Below, one piece after another: positions 36,335-46,201 of a stretch of 64,000 nt of DNA (positions are counted from its first letter, which is position 1; every line of letters begins with the position of its first letter). Made by a program: the position numbers and the translations under genes. Below the pieces are notes generated by a model that saw nothing but the letters and a program-made list of their open reading frames with translations, ran no database searches and had not been told where the DNA came from. This DNA comes from Gammaproteobacteria bacterium (lineage in GTDB: Bacteria > Pseudomonadota > Gammaproteobacteria > Burkholderiales > Gallionellaceae): assembly GCA_018819205.1 (NCBI GenBank), contig JAHJQE010000011.1, positions 1-64,000 of the forward strand. The letters run 5' to 3'.

Positions 36335-38311
36335 TTAGAGCTGGTATTTGTTTTCTGAAAAGAGCCGCAGAGCGGCATCCACTACATTTGTATCGTAGCT
36401 CACGCCGCGATGTTCGCGTATCTCATTCATTGCTGCTTCGATACCGAGGCCGGCGCGGTAGGGGCGGTGCGATGCCATCGCTTCGATCACATCGGCGACT
36501 GCCAGGATGCGTGCGCCGAGGATGATGGCGTCGCCTTTCAGGCCTTGTGGATAGCCCGTTCCGTCCATGCGTTCGTGATGCTGCAACACCATCTCTGCCA
36601 CCGGCCAATGGAAGTCGATGTCCTTGAGGATGTCATAACCGCTTTGGGGGTGGGTCTTGATGAAGGAATATTCGATATCGCTCAGGCGGGCTGGCTTGCT
36701 CAATATCTCCGCCGGGATGGATATTTTGCCGAGGTCGTGCACCACACCGGCGAGGTGGATGGCAAATATCTGTTCGTGCGAAAGATCCATCTCGCCGGCG
36801 ATGGCGGCAGCCAGCTCGGCTACGCGTCGCTGGTGGCCGGCTGTGTACGGGTCGCGCATTTCCACGGTGGCTGCGATGGCTTGCACCGTGTCCTGCAACC
36901 CTTCCTGTATCGTTTCCAGAAAATGTTGCTTCTCCTGCAAGGCTTGGTCGCGCTCGGCGCGCATGCGCAGATTCTGGATGCCGAACGAAAGGTCTTCGCT
37001 CATCTCTGTCAGCAAGGCGATCTCATCATCTGTGAACGCATCCGTTGTGTCGGCATACAGTGAAAGTGTGGCGAACGTTGTGCCGTTGTCGTGCAGTGGT
37101 AGAGCGATGCTGGCTCGGTAACCGTATTGCATGGCTACATCCCGCCATGATGCAAACAACGGGTCGGTCGCGATGTCCTGGCAGATGGTGGTTTGTCCGC
37201 TGCGAACGGTCACGCCTGACGGCCCTTTATTCAGCGCGATGTCTTGCCAGGTCGACAACAGGGATTCCATGTAGCCAGCTTGCACGGCATGCCAGACTTC
37301 GGGTTTGATGGAGCGCGCCTCGTCCTGTTGCACATATCCTACCCAGGCCAGCAGATAGCCGCCTTTCTCCACTGCCTCACGGCACATCGCTTCCAGCAGG
37401 GCGCGTTCTTCGCGCGCATGCAGCAGGGTCTTGTTACCGGCACTCAGTGTCTTGAGCGCGCGGTTGGCATGGTGCAGGGACTGTTCCGCGCTCAATACGC
37501 GCAGGAACGGCTCTTGCACACTGCCGACGAACACCGTGCGGTACAGGAGGACGTAGGCGACGATCTTGTAAACGTGTCCCAGCAGATTGAACACGTCGGT
37601 CACGTCGGAATACAAGGTGAAACTCAGTTCGCTCAGGACGGTGATAACGGCCACGCTGAACAGTCCGGTGGCCTCGCGCGGCTTGCCGATCAGTGCCTGC
37701 CGCCAGAACAGGATGCCGGCGATCAGCAGCAGTGCAACGATGAGATATTCCGCAGCGATCTTGAGCGTCGTCAGCCCGGTGCCGGCGATGAAGGTGCGCG
37801 GCAGTGCGTCCTGATGGAACAGGCCAATCCAGTACACCAGTGCGCTGATCGCCAGCGCGACGCCCAGCAGGACGTAACGTGAATCGGCGCGTTTGAGGGG
37901 CGTCCACGGGCGCAATGCGACCGACAGCAATGCGGCGGCAAAGATGAAGCGCGCCGCCAGCCAGAAGTTGATCGCCTTTTCGGGGCTGGCGGGCGTCACC
38001 CAATCGGGCATGCCGGCGAACGACATCATGTGCGCGAAGTCGATCAGGCCGACCGCCAGCGAGGCGCAGGCGAGGAGGATGATGTTCGATGCGCGTTCTT
38101 TGCTGTATGCGTTCCAGGCGACGCCGAAGATCAGCATGGAGATGACAAGCGAGGCGGTCTCGATCGGCAGATGGATGCCCTGGTATTTCGAAATACCTTC
38201 GAATGCATGTTGCGGCGGGGCGAACCAGACGATCAAAAACAAGACTGCCAGTAGCGCCAGCGGCCAGGCCGCTTTGCGCAATGCCGTCTTTTTGTGGGCG
38301 AGCGTGTCCAT
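36335..38311 (-). CDS. MASE3-GAF-HD-GYP cyclic-di-GMP phosphodiesterase
   Basis: 658 aa. Eight or so N-terminal membrane helices (about 15-275) with the MASE3 look (IDFAHMMSFAGMPDW), a GAF-like sensor domain (about 300-460), then a C-terminal HD-GYP domain with GHQRRVAELA, VVHDLGKISIPAEILSKPARL, QHHERMDGTGYPQGLKGD. HD-GYP proteins degrade c-di-GMP. Six bases after trpD and nine before relA, so it may be transcribed with trpEGD. The signal sensed by MASE3 is unknown. Confidence 0.9.
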   Translation of the reverse strand: MDTLAHKKTALRKAAWPLALLAVLFLIVWFAPPQHAFEGISKYQGIHLPIETASLVISMLIFGVAWNAYSKERASNIILLACASLAVGLIDFAHMMSFAGMPDWVTPASPEKAINFWLAARFIFAAALLSVALRPWTPLKRADSRYVLLGVALAISALVYWIGLFHQDALPRTFIAGTGLTTLKIAAEYLIVALLLIAGILFWRQALIGKPREATGLFSVAVITVLSELSFTLYSDVTDVFNLLGHVYKIVAYVLLYRTVFVGSVQEPFLRVLSAEQSLHHANRALKTLSAGNKTLLHAREERALLEAMCREAVEKGGYLLAWVGYVQQDEARSIKPEVWHAVQAGYMESLLSTWQDIALNKGPSGVTVRSGQTTICQDIATDPLFASWRDVAMQYGYRASIALPLHDNGTTFATLSLYADTTDAFTDDEIALLTEMSEDLSFGIQNLRMRAERDQALQEKQHFLETIQEGLQDTVQAIAATVEMRDPYTAGHQRRVAELAAAIAGEMDLSHEQIFAIHLAGVVHDLGKISIPAEILSKPARLSDIEYSFIKTHPQSGYDILKDIDFHWPVAEMVLQHHERMDGTGYPQGLKGDAIILGARILAVADVIEAMASHRPYRAGLGIEAAMNEIREHRGVSYDTNVVDAALRLFSENKYQL

Positions 38312-38317
38312 CGCCGC

Positions 38318-39334
38318 TCAGGCGTTACTCACCTGTACCAGTTGCGCCAGTTTGGCTTTTGCTGCGCCGCTGGCGATGACTTCGGCGGCTTTCTGTATGC
38401 CGTTCTCCAAGGTATCTGCCAGTCCGGCGAGATAGATCGAGGCGCCTGCATTCAGCAGCACGATGTCCAGCGCTGCGCTGGCTTGATTCTCCAGCACGTC
38501 GAGGATCATGTCGCGTGAGGCTTGCACGCTGTCGGTATGGATGTCGTCCAGCGATGCAGTGATCATGCCGAACTGTTCAGGACGGATGGTGTATTCGCTG
38601 ACGATACCGTCCTTGAGTTCGGCCACCAGCGTCTCGCCGCTGATGGTGATCTCGTCCAGCCCGTCTGCACCGTGCACCACCATCACGCGCTTGCTGCCCA
38701 AACGCTGCAACACGCGCGCCTGGATGCCGACCAGATCGCGATGGAATACGCCCAGCAGTTGTTGTTTCGCACCGGCCGGGTTGGTCAGCGGGCCGAGGAT
38801 GTTGAACAGGGTGCGTATGCCCAGTTCCTTGCGCACCGGCGCGGCGTGCTTCATCGCGCTGTGATAGTTGGGCGCGAACATGAAACCGAAGCCGACTTCG
38901 CTGATGCACTTCGCGGTCTGCTCCGGCGTGAGGTTGATATTGATGCCCAGCGCTTCCAGTACGTCTGCGCTGCCGGATTGCGAAGACACGGAACGACCAC
39001 CGTGCTTGGCGATCTTCGCGCCTGCTGCGGCCGCAACAAAAGCCGAAGCAGTGGAGATATTGAAGGTATGCGCGCCGTCGCCGCCGGTGCCGCAGGTGTC
39101 CACCAGTCGGGTATCATCGGCCAGATCCACCTTGGTGGAAAGCTCGCGCATCACGCTGGCTGCACCGGCGATCTCGCCGATGGTCTCTTTCTTCACGCGC
39201 AGGCCGGTGATGATGGCCGCGATCATTACCGGCGAGACTTCGCCGCCCATGATCTGGCGCATCAGCGACACCATCTCGTCATGGAAGATCTCGCGATGTT
39301 CGATGATGCGCTTGAGTGCGTCCTGCGGCGTCAT
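38318..39334 (-). CDS. trpD: Anthranilate phosphoribosyltransferase
   Basis: 338 aa, second step of tryptophan synthesis. PRPP-binding [28 protein letters not shown] and [21 protein letters not shown], plus [22 protein letters not shown]. Overlaps trpG by four bases. trpC is not downstream but 34 kb away. Confidence 0.96.
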   Translation of the reverse strand: MTPQDALKRIIEHREIFHDEMVSLMRQIMGGEVSPVMIAAIITGLRVKKETIGEIAGAASVMRELSTKVDLADDTRLVDTCGTGGDGAHTFNISTASAFVAAAAGAKIAKHGGRSVSSQSGSADVLEALGININLTPEQTAKCISEVGFGFMFAPNYHSAMKHAAPVRKELGIRTLFNILGPLTNPAGAKQQLLGVFHRDLVGIQARVLQRLGSKRVMVVHGADGLDEITISGETLVAELKDGIVSEYTIRPEQFGMITASLDDIHTDSVQASRDMILDVLENQASAALDIVLLNAGASIYLAGLADTLENGIQKAAEVIASGAAKAKLAQLVQVSNA

Positions 39335-39900
39335 GGTTTGCCCTCCAGAAAGTTCTTCAGCATGTCATGCCCGTGCTCGGTGAGGATGGACTCGGGGTGG
39401 AACTGCACGCCGTGCACCGGCAATGTCTTGTGACGCACACCCATGATCTCGCCGTCTTCGGTCCACGCCGTGATCTCCAGACATTCCGGCAGCGTCTCGC
39501 GCTCGATCACCAGCGAATGGTAGCGCGTAGCGGTGAACGGATTCGGCAGGCCGGTGAACACGCTGTTGCTGTGGTGGTTGATCAGCGAGGTCTTGCCGTG
39601 CATCAGCGTCTTGGCATGGATGATACGCCCACCGAAGGCCTGACCGATACTCTGGTGGCCGAGGCATACACCGAGCAGCGGGATCTTGCCCGCGTACTGT
39701 TTGATGGCCGCGACCGAGATGCCGGCTTCGTTCGGTGTGCAGGGGCCGGGCGAGATGACCAGATGCTGCGGGTTCATTTGTGCGATCTCTTCGACCGTGA
39801 TCTCGTCGTTGCGCTTCACCACCACATCCGCGCCGAGCTCGGCGAAGTATTGCACCAGGTTGTAGGTGAAGGAATCGTAGTTGTCTATCATCAATAGCAT
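39331..39900 (-). CDS. trpG: Anthranilate synthase glutaminase component
   Basis: 189 aa class I glutamine amidotransferase supplying ammonia to TrpE. Nucleophile in [17 protein letters not shown], His/Glu in [13 protein letters not shown], and [11 protein letters not shown] oxyanion loop. The family also serves p-aminobenzoate synthase (PabA), so it may be shared. Confidence 0.96.
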   Translation of the reverse strand: MLLMIDNYDSFTYNLVQYFAELGADVVVKRNDEITVEEIAQMNPQHLVISPGPCTPNEAGISVAAIKQYAGKIPLLGVCLGHQSIGQAFGGRIIHAKTLMHGKTSLINHHSNSVFTGLPNPFTATRYHSLVIERETLPECLEITAWTEDGEIMGVRHKTLPVHGVQFHPESILTEHGHDMLKNFLEGKP

Positions 39901-39909
39901 GGTGTTCTC

Positions 39910-41397
39910 CTAGCGGTGGCTCTGGGCATCGAGCCCGTCCATCACCATCTCGGCCGCGCGCAGCACCGCGCGTGCCTTGTTCTGCGTTTCCATCCATTCG
40001 CTGTCTGCCACCGAGTCGGCAACGATACCGGCGCCCGCTTGCACGTACAGCGTCTTGTCTTTCACCACGGCGGTGCGCAGCGCGATGGCGACGTCCATGT
40101 CGCCGTTGAAGCCGAGATAACCGACTGCGCCGGCATAGATGCCGCGCTTGGAAGGCTCCAGTTCGTCGATGATCTCCATTGCGCGCACTTTCGCGGCACC
40201 GGAGACGGTTCCGGCGGGAAAGGTGGCCTTCAGTACGTCCATCGCATCCAGACCTTGTTTCAGTTTCGCCTCGACGTTGGAGACGATGTGCATCACATGC
40301 GAGTAACGCTCGATCACCATCTTGTCAGTGAGTTTCACCGTGCCGTGTTCGGCGACGCGGCCGATGTCGTTGCGACCGAGGTCGATCAGCATCAAGTGCT
40401 CGGCCAGCTCTTTCGGATCGGCCAGCAACTCTTCGGCGAGTGCCACATCCTGTTCCACGGTCTTGCCGCGCGGACGCGTACCGGCGATGGGGCGCACAGT
40501 GACGGTCTCGCCTTCCAGTCGCGCCAGGATCTCCGGCGAAGAGCCGACCACGTGATGGTCGCCCATGTCGTAATAGAACATATAGGGCGAGGGATTGATG
40601 CTGCGCAACGCGCGGTACAGCGATAGCGGCGAGGCCGGGAAGGGCTGCGACATGCGCTGCGACAGCACCACCTGCATGATGTCGCCGTCGAAGATGTATT
40701 GCTTGGACTTCTCCACCGCGGCCTTGAAGGCGGCTTCGCCGAACTCCGATTTAGCTTCGACATGTTTGGCCGGTGGTGCGAACGGGATATCCGCCGGGCG
40801 ACGCATCAGTCCCACCAGTTCGCGCAGACGTTCACGCCCGAGCGGATAGGCATCGTCCTGCGCCGGATCGACATACACGATGAAAGTGAGTTTGCCGGAC
40901 AGGTTGTCGATGACCGCCAGCTGCTCGGTCAGCATGAGCAGGATGTCGGGCGTACCCAGTGTGTCCGGCTTCTGTGTTTTGGCCAACCGTGGTTCGATGT
41001 AGCGCACCGTGTCGTAGCCGAAGTAACCCGCCAGTCCGCCGGTGAAGCGCGGCAGGCCGGACAATGGGGCGACCTTGAAACGCTTCTGATAGTCGCTGAT
41101 GAAGTCGAGCGGGTTGTCAGCGTGCTGTGTGGTCTCGCCCTGTGGCGTGCTCAGCGTGACTGCTTGTCCGCGTACCGAGATGTGCGTTTCGGCAGGTAAA
41201 CCGATGAAGGAATAGCGGCCGAAGCGTTCACCGCCTTGCACCGATTCCAACAGGTAGCTGAATGGTTTGTTCGCCAGCTTGAGATACAGCGACAGTGGCG
41301 TATCAAGATCGGCGAAGGTCTCGGCGACCAGCGGGATGCGGTTGTAGCCTTGTGCGGCTAGCGCGTTGAATTCTTCTTGGGTGATAGGGGACAGCAT
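39910..41397 (-). CDS. trpE: Anthranilate synthase component I
   Basis: 495 aa chorismate-utilising enzyme. N-terminal Trp-feedback region contains [18 protein letters not shown] (the LLES-type motif); catalytic part has [56 protein letters not shown] and [13 protein letters not shown]. Makes anthranilate with TrpG. The ATG and its AGAGAGG ribosome site lie in one arm of a long inverted repeat in the leader (see 41395-41500), suggesting translational control. Confidence 0.96.
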   Translation of the reverse strand: MLSPITQEEFNALAAQGYNRIPLVAETFADLDTPLSLYLKLANKPFSYLLESVQGGERFGRYSFIGLPAETHISVRGQAVTLSTPQGETTQHADNPLDFISDYQKRFKVAPLSGLPRFTGGLAGYFGYDTVRYIEPRLAKTQKPDTLGTPDILLMLTEQLAVIDNLSGKLTFIVYVDPAQDDAYPLGRERLRELVGLMRRPADIPFAPPAKHVEAKSEFGEAAFKAAVEKSKQYIFDGDIMQVVLSQRMSQPFPASPLSLYRALRSINPSPYMFYYDMGDHHVVGSSPEILARLEGETVTVRPIAGTRPRGKTVEQDVALAEELLADPKELAEHLMLIDLGRNDIGRVAEHGTVKLTDKMVIERYSHVMHIVSNVEAKLKQGLDAMDVLKATFPAGTVSGAAKVRAMEIIDELEPSKRGIYAGAVGYLGFNGDMDVAIALRTAVVKDKTLYVQAGAGIVADSVADSEWMETQNKARAVLRAAEMVMDGLDAQSHR

Positions 41398-41500
41398 AAA
41401 GACCTCTCTAAAGTTTTTTCAATGACCATGGTCGGACGCGTTGTCCGGTGATGCAGGATCACCATCGCCACTAGGTCGTCTTCAAAGAGAGGTCTATATG
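41395..41500 (-). promoter_or_regulatory. Structured trpE leader burying the ribosome site and start codon
   Basis: On the transcript, CATATAGACCTCTCT (41500-41486) can pair with AGAGAGGTCTTTATG (41409-41395) in 14 of 15 positions (one U-U). The downstream arm contains the trpE Shine-Dalgarno and AUG. Inside the 76-base loop are GGTGAT-CCTGC-ATCACC (41447-41463), CGGAC-AACGC-GTCCG (41433-41447) and the palindrome GACCATGGTC (41424-41433). No U-run follows, so translational rather than terminator-type control is suggested. Confidence 0.6.
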
Positions 41501-41506
41501 TGTCAT
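41471..41506 (-). CDS. Possible leader mini-ORF before trpE
   Basis: 11 codons (MTHIDLSLKTT) starting one base after the gph TGA (TGACATG). Codons 3-7 form the upstream arm of the trpE-occluding stem, so a ribosome reading it would open that stem. Its TAG is followed in the same frame by TGG CGA TGG TGA (Trp-Arg-Trp-stop), suggestive of a trp leader peptide interrupted by a stop. No ribosome site of its own apart from the AAAAAACTTTGA end of gph. Speculative. Confidence 0.3.
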   Translation of the reverse strand: MTHIDLSLKTT

Positions 41507-41507
41507 G

Positions 41508-42194
41508 TCAAAGTTTTTTGATGAGTGGCAATACCAGGGTCAGATCGGGGATGACTGCATCCACGTTCAATGTTTCGACCGGTTCGCCGTGATTGTAGCC
41601 GTAAGGCACGCAGATGATGGGACATCCTGCGGCACGTGCCGCCTGGGCATCGCTCAGCGAATCGCCGACCAGCAGCAGATTTTCGATGGCACAGCCGAAG
41701 AATTTTGCTGCGTGCAGCAAAGGCATCGGGTGCGGCTTCTTCTCGGGCAGGGTGTCTCCCGCTATCACGATCTCAAAATACGGCGCGAGGCCGGAGGCTT
41801 TCAGGATCGGGTCGGTGTAGCGCATCACTTTGTTGGTGATGCATCCCAAACGGCAGCCTGCGGCCTTCATCGCATCCAGCCCTTGCACCACGTTGGCGAA
41901 CGTCTTGCTCGTGCAGGCCAGTTTGGTGTAGTGCTTTTCAAAGATGGGCAGTGCTTCATCGAACAGCGCAGCATCCGGTTCGGCATGCATGTCGCCGGTC
42001 AACGCACGCTTCACCAGCCAGTGGATGCCGTTGCCGATGTAGCTCATCAGCAGGTCTTGCGACACGGGCGCACGGCCCATGTCGCGCAACATGCGATTGG
42101 CCGACTCGGCCAACTCCGGTGCGGTATGCAGCAGCGTACCGTCCAAGTCGATGACGATGGCCGAGACGGCCAGCGGGAAGTTCTTGAACGCCAT
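41508..42194 (-). CDS. gph: Phosphoglycolate phosphatase (HAD family)
   Basis: 228 aa HAD hydrolase: nucleophile DLDGTLLHTAPEL, then ITNKVMRYTDPILKASGL and motif IV GDSLSDAQAARAAGC. Removes phosphate from 2-phosphoglycolate formed by DNA repair or Rubisco oxygenation. The ATG overlaps the rpe stop by one base. rpe-gph-trpEGD is a common betaproteobacterial order. Confidence 0.93.
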   Translation of the reverse strand: MAFKNFPLAVSAIVIDLDGTLLHTAPELAESANRMLRDMGRAPVSQDLLMSYIGNGIHWLVKRALTGDMHAEPDAALFDEALPIFEKHYTKLACTSKTFANVVQGLDAMKAAGCRLGCITNKVMRYTDPILKASGLAPYFEIVIAGDTLPEKKPHPMPLLHAAKFFGCAIENLLLVGDSLSDAQAARAAGCPIICVPYGYNHGEPVETLNVDAVIPDLTLVLPLIKKL

Positions 42195-42883
42195 TACTTG
42201 CCGACTTTGGCCAGCTCTGCGCGCAGTTCGCCGATGATGGTTTCGTACTTGTTCTTGTCGTTGTCGTTCTTCTTGCCGAACACTGCGGAACCGGCCACGA
42301 AGGTATCCACACCGGCTTCAGCCACTTCCTTGATGTTGGCCGGGCCCACGCCGCCGTCGATCTCCAGACGGCAGTTGTAGCCGCCGGCGTCGATCATGGC
42401 GCGTACCTTGCGCGCCTTGTCCAGCACGTGCGGGATGAACTTCTGACCGCCGAAGCCGGGGTTGACCGACATCAGCAGCACCATGTCCAGTTTGGGCAGG
42501 GTGTACTCGAGGATGTCCAGCGGGGTGGCGGGATTGAACACCAAGCCGGCCTTGCAGCCGAGCTCCTTGATCATGCCGATGGTGCGATCGATGTGCTCGG
42601 AAGCTTCCGGGTGGAAAGTGATGTAAGTGGCGCCGGCCTTGGCGAAGTCGGGGATGATGCGATCCACCGGCTTGACCATCAGGTGCACGTCGATGTCGGC
42701 AGTCACTCCGTGCTTGCGCAGGGCTTCGCAGACCAGCGGGCCGATGGTCAGGTTGGGCACATAGTGGTTGTCCATTACGTCGAAGTGCACGATGTCGGCG
42801 CCGGAGGCCAGTACGTTGTCCACTTCCTCGCCCAGCTTGGCGAAGTTTGCGGAGAGGATGGAGGGGGCAATCTGATAATCCAT
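42194..42883 (-). CDS. rpe: Ribulose-phosphate 3-epimerase
   Basis: 229 aa TIM-barrel epimerase of the pentose phosphate (or Calvin) pathway: [33 protein letters not shown] with metal ligands, [25 protein letters not shown] and [12 protein letters not shown] preceded by AAAGGAACC; the track ORF begins 28 codons early. First gene of the rpe-gph-trpEGD set, divergent from apaG; a TAAAAT near 42930 (minus strand) may be its -10. Confidence 0.96.
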   Translation of the reverse strand: MDYQIAPSILSANFAKLGEEVDNVLASGADIVHFDVMDNHYVPNLTIGPLVCEALRKHGVTADIDVHLMVKPVDRIIPDFAKAGATYITFHPEASEHIDRTIGMIKELGCKAGLVFNPATPLDILEYTLPKLDMVLLMSVNPGFGGQKFIPHVLDKARKVRAMIDAGGYNCRLEIDGGVGPANIKEVAEAGVDTFVAGSAVFGKKNDNDKNKYETIIGELRAELAKVGK

Positions 42884-42995
42884 GAGGGTTCCTTTATTAA
42901 GACGGGTTTGAATTTTAGACGTACATTTTACCTGAAATGCGCCGCTCGCCGCTGTGCGGCTTGTCATGTCGCGAAAAATACTGTGAAATGCAGTG

Positions 42996-43379
42996 ATGGA
43001 AGATTCCTCTCGATATCGTGTTCACGTTGCCGTACAGGTGCGCCATCTGGCGGAACAATCCGATGAGGCCGATGATCGCTTCGTATTCTCCTACACCATC
43101 ACCATTGCCAATCAGGGCCCCCAGCCGGTGCAGTTGCTTTCACGGCACTGGATCATCACCGATGCCAACAATCACGTGCAGGAAGTGAAGGGAAAAGGCG
43201 TGGTCGGCGAACAGCCGGTGATCAAACCGGGCGAGAAGTTCGAGTATTCCAGCGGCACCGTACTGGCCACCCAAGTGGGTACAATGTCGGGAAGCTACCG
43301 TATGCAAGTGCTGGACGGTGGTGAATTCACGGTTCCGGTACCACAGTTCGTTTTGAGTGTGCCGCGCACGCTGCATTAG
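42996..43379 (+). CDS. apaG: ApaG domain protein
   Basis: 127 aa ApaG (Co2+/Mg2+ efflux-associated name only; FN3-like fold). Diagnostic [52 protein letters not shown] and [17 protein letters not shown]. Biochemical role unsettled. GTG three bases earlier is an alternative start; no strong ribosome site. mltA follows after ten bases. Confidence 0.92.
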   Translation: MEDSSRYRVHVAVQVRHLAEQSDEADDRFVFSYTITIANQGPQPVQLLSRHWIITDANNHVQEVKGKGVVGEQPVIKPGEKFEYSSGTVLATQVGTMSGSYRMQVLDGGEFTVPVPQFVLSVPRTLH

Positions 43380-43389
43380 ATAGGAAGCA

Positions 43390-44556
43390 ATGAAGTCTCT
43401 ATTTCCCGTTCGTAATCTGACGCTGTTGTTGCTGCTCAGTGTCTGGTTGTCCGCCTGTAACATGTTCAAGCCCGCAGTCATCGAGCCGGTCGGCAAGGTC
43501 GCCCCTGACTTCATGCTGGCGAGCTGGGAAGAAATGCCGGACTGGCTGGGGCAGCAATTGCCGGAATCCTGGCCCGCGTTGGAACAGAGCTGTGCCGCAC
43601 TGAAATACAAGACGCTGTGGCTGCCGATCTGTGATGCCGCAAAGTCCGTCGCACCGGATGACCTGCTGGCGCAACGCACCTTCTACGAGACCTGGTTCAC
43701 GCCGTATCGCGTCCTCAATCCGGATGGTACGGATACGGGGCTGATCACCGGTTATTACGAACCGCTGTTGCATGGCAGCCGTACCCACAGTGAACGTTAC
43801 CCCTATGCGATCTACGCCCCGCCGGAGGATATGCTGGAGGTGGACATGGGCGAGCTCTATCCAGAGTTCCGCGGCAAACGGGTTCGGGGTCGGCTGGATG
43901 GCAAGCGCGTGGTGCCCTATTTCAACCGCGCCGAGATCGATGCGGGCCAGGCCGAGGCTCTGCAGGGGCATGCCTTCCTGTGGGTGGACAACGCAGTAGA
44001 GCTCTTCTTCCTGCAGATACAGGGGTCCGGTCGTATTCAGCTGGAGGATGGCAGCCATGTCAAGATCGGCTATGCCGACCAGAACGGTCATCCCTATGCT
44101 TCCATCGGGCGTCGTCTGATCGACATGGGGGAGTTAACGGCGGATCAGGCCTCGATGCAGGGTATCAAGAACTGGGCGGACAAAAACCCGGAGCGTCTGG
44201 AGGTGTTGCTGGGGCATAACCCCAGCTACGTGTTCTTTCGAGAACTGCCGGACGGGATCTCGGGCCCTATCGGTGCGCTGGGTGTACCGCTCACCAACGA
44301 GTACAGTATCGCGGTCGACCGGCGCACCGTGCCGCTCGGCGTGCCCGTGTTCCTTTCCACCACGCAGCCCAATGCTGACGAGCCGCTCAATCGCCTGATG
44401 TTCGCGCAGGATACTGGCGGTGCCATCAAGGGGGCGGTGCGTGCCGACTTCTTCTGGGGGTTCGGTGAAATGGCCGGTGCCAAGGCCGGCCGCATGAAAC
44501 AGCGCGGCCGCATGTGGATATTGTTCCCCAAGGGCGGAGAGCCCGCACTGAACTGA
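43390..44556 (+). CDS. mltA: Membrane-bound lytic murein transglycosylase A
   Basis: 388 aa outer-membrane lipoprotein: lipobox in LLLLSVWLSAC (Cys about residue 23). MltA core: TGLITGYYEPLLHGS, FLWVDNAVELFFLQIQGSGRIQLEDG, and the 3D domain ending RLMFAQDTGGAIKGAVRADFFWGFG with catalytic Asp. Cleaves glycan strands to 1,6-anhydroMurNAc, the substrate recycled by AnmK encoded elsewhere in the window. Precedes the dcw cluster. Confidence 0.94.
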   Translation: MKSLFPVRNLTLLLLLSVWLSACNMFKPAVIEPVGKVAPDFMLASWEEMPDWLGQQLPESWPALEQSCAALKYKTLWLPICDAAKSVAPDDLLAQRTFYETWFTPYRVLNPDGTDTGLITGYYEPLLHGSRTHSERYPYAIYAPPEDMLEVDMGELYPEFRGKRVRGRLDGKRVVPYFNRAEIDAGQAEALQGHAFLWVDNAVELFFLQIQGSGRIQLEDGSHVKIGYADQNGHPYASIGRRLIDMGELTADQASMQGIKNWADKNPERLEVLLGHNPSYVFFRELPDGISGPIGALGVPLTNEYSIAVDRRTVPLGVPVFLSTTQPNADEPLNRLMFAQDTGGAIKGAVRADFFWGFGEMAGAKAGRMKQRGRMWILFPKGGEPALN

Positions 44557-44590
44557 ATTCGCGTCTGACTTCATGATGTTTCTTTCAAAA

Positions 44591-44610
44591 CGATGCGAAA
44601 TCTCGCATCG
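44591..44610 (+). terminator. Possible transcription-end hairpin after mltA
   Basis: CGATGCGA-AATC-TCGCATCG, 8-bp perfect stem 34 bases after the mltA stop; a second weaker GGCCT/AGGCC hairpin follows. No proper T-run directly after, so low confidence. The rest of 44611-44748 is AT-rich and holds no ORF. Confidence 0.35.
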
Positions 44611-44748
44611 CGGCCTCATTTATATAGGCCTTCCGTTACAAACAACTTTAGCTAATTTGCGCAATTCGTTGCTTTTTAAGCATATTTATTATCTCTTAAA
44701 GAAGTCCGCTAACTCTTTGTCCTGAAAAGAAAAAATCCATTTTCCTGC

Positions 44749-44777
44749 TTGACCGACCCCAATGTTTTCAATATAGT
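44749..44777 (+). promoter_or_regulatory. Promoter of the dcw cluster (Pmra)
   Basis: TTGACC, 17-base spacer, TATAGT. The last base of the -10 begins the first MraZ box, so repressor binding would cover the start site. Confidence 0.75.
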
Positions 44778-44811
44778 GGGGCCCAGTGGTAAAAAGTGGG
44801 AATAAATGGGA
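44777..44811 (+). promoter_or_regulatory. MraZ operator: four TGGNN repeats at 10-bp spacing
   Basis: TGGGG, TGGTA, TGGGA and TGGGA start at 44777, 44787, 44797 and 44807, exactly one helical turn apart. This matches the known MraZ box arrangement (TGGGN repeated with five-base spacers) and implies autorepression of the cluster. Confidence 0.85.
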
Positions 44812-44825
44812 GGCAAAGGGGTTCC

Positions 44826-45272
44826 ATGTTCCAAGGGGCGGCGCAATTCAATCTAGATGGCAAGGGCAGGCTGACGATACCCACGCGGTATCGCGACATG
44901 CTGCTGGCGCATTGCGCAGGTCAGCTGGTGCTGACCGCCGATGCGGACGGCTGCCTGTTGCTCTATCCGCAGCCCGAATGGCAACCCATACGCGAAAAGC
45001 TGATGCAGCTCTCCGCGCTCAATCCAAAGATACGTGCCTTGCAGCGTTTCCTTGTCGGCCATGCCGAGGAGGTGACGATGGATGCTGCCGGCCGTGTACT
45101 GATCTCTTCGACCTTGCGTGATTACGCCAAGCTGGACAAACGCGTGATGCTGGTCGGTCAAGGCAACAAATTCGAATTGTGGGACGAGGCGCGCTGGCAG
45201 GCGCAGTACGAGAAGATGACGAGTTTCTCGATGGATGACCTGCCGCCGGAGCTGGAGGGCTTCACGCTGTGA
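44826..45272 (+). CDS. mraZ: MraZ transcriptional regulator
   Basis: 148 aa with two AbrB-like halves: [24 protein letters not shown] and [38 protein letters not shown], each with the conserved DxxGR. Ring-forming repressor of its own operon. ATG chosen by homology, with AAAGGGG upstream; the track start ten codons earlier lies within the operator. Confidence 0.95.
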   Translation: MFQGAAQFNLDGKGRLTIPTRYRDMLLAHCAGQLVLTADADGCLLLYPQPEWQPIREKLMQLSALNPKIRALQRFLVGHAEEVTMDAAGRVLISSTLRDYAKLDKRVMLVGQGNKFELWDEARWQAQYEKMTSFSMDDLPPELEGFTL

Positions 45273-46201
45273 ACGCGGGACTGGTTCATGCAACCGTCCT
45301 GTTAAGTGAAGCTGTCGAGGCATTGCAGGTAAGGGAAGAGGGTGTCTATGTCGACGGCACCTTCGGGCGTGGCGGGCACAGTCGTTTGATCCTGCAACGC
45401 TTGGGTACGCAAGGACGTCTGATCGCGCTGGACAAGGATCCGGCAGCCATAGAGGCGGGGCGTGCGATCGATGACGCCAGGTTCACGCTGGTGCATCGCG
45501 GTTTCGAGCATCTGGCTGAAGTGCTGCATGAGCTGGGCGTGGACAAGGTGGATGGCGTGCTGCTGGATCTGGGTGTGTCCTCACCGCAGCTGGACGACGA
45601 GCAGCGCGGCTTCAGTTTCCGTTTCGATGCGCCGCTGGATATGCGCATGGATACGAGCAGTGGGCAGACGGCAGCGGAATGGCTGGCGTCGGTGGAAGAA
45701 AAAGAACTGGCGGAGGTGATACGTGATTACGGCGAAGAACGGTTTGCTAGGCAGATTGCAAGGACGATTGTTGCTGCGCGCCAGGAGCGGGCTATCGAAA
45801 CAACCAAACAGCTCGGCGACCTCGTGGCACAGTGTGTACGCACGCGCGAACCGGGCAAGAATCCGGCCACGCGAACCTTTCAGGCTATACGGATTCATCT
45901 CAATCGCGAGCTCGAAGAACTCGAGAGCGTTCTGCCGCAATGCGTGGAGCGTCTGAAAGAAGGCGGGCGCATGTCCATCATCAGCTTCCATTCACTTGAA
46001 GACCGCATCGTGAAGCGTTTCATGCGCGATATGGCGCAGGGCGACAAGGTGCCCAAATTCGTGCCGATCCGTGCGGCGGATGTTCCGCACGGAAAGGTAA
46101 AACTGATCGGCAAACCAATCTTTGCCTCGGCGGCCGAGCTGGAGGTCAACCCGCGCGCGCGCAGCGCGGTGTTGCGTGTGGCGGAGCGACTAGGTGACTA
46201 G
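45269..46201 (+). CDS. rsmH: 16S rRNA (cytosine-1402-N4)-methyltransferase
   Basis: 310 aa SAM-dependent enzyme. [28 protein letters not shown] (SAM loop), [21 protein letters not shown] and [19 protein letters not shown] start overlapping the mraZ TGA by four bases; translational coupling is likely. Confidence 0.96.
   Translation: MNAGLVHATVLLSEAVEALQVREEGVYVDGTFGRGGHSRLILQRLGTQGRLIALDKDPAAIEAGRAIDDARFTLVHRGFEHLAEVLHELGVDKVDGVLLDLGVSSPQLDDEQRGFSFRFDAPLDMRMDTSSGQTAAEWLASVEEKELAEVIRDYGEERFARQIARTIVAARQERAIETTKQLGDLVAQCVRTREPGKNPATRTFQAIRIHLNRELEELESVLPQCVERLKEGGRMSIISFHSLEDRIVKRFMRDMAQGDKVPKFVPIRAADVPHGKVKLIGKPIFASAAELEVNPRARSAVLRVAERLGD

Noticed and set aside
41431-41463. Classical intrinsic terminator in the trpE leader
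   Set aside because: The two hairpins are real, but no U-run follows either, so transcription attenuation is not supported by sequence alone.
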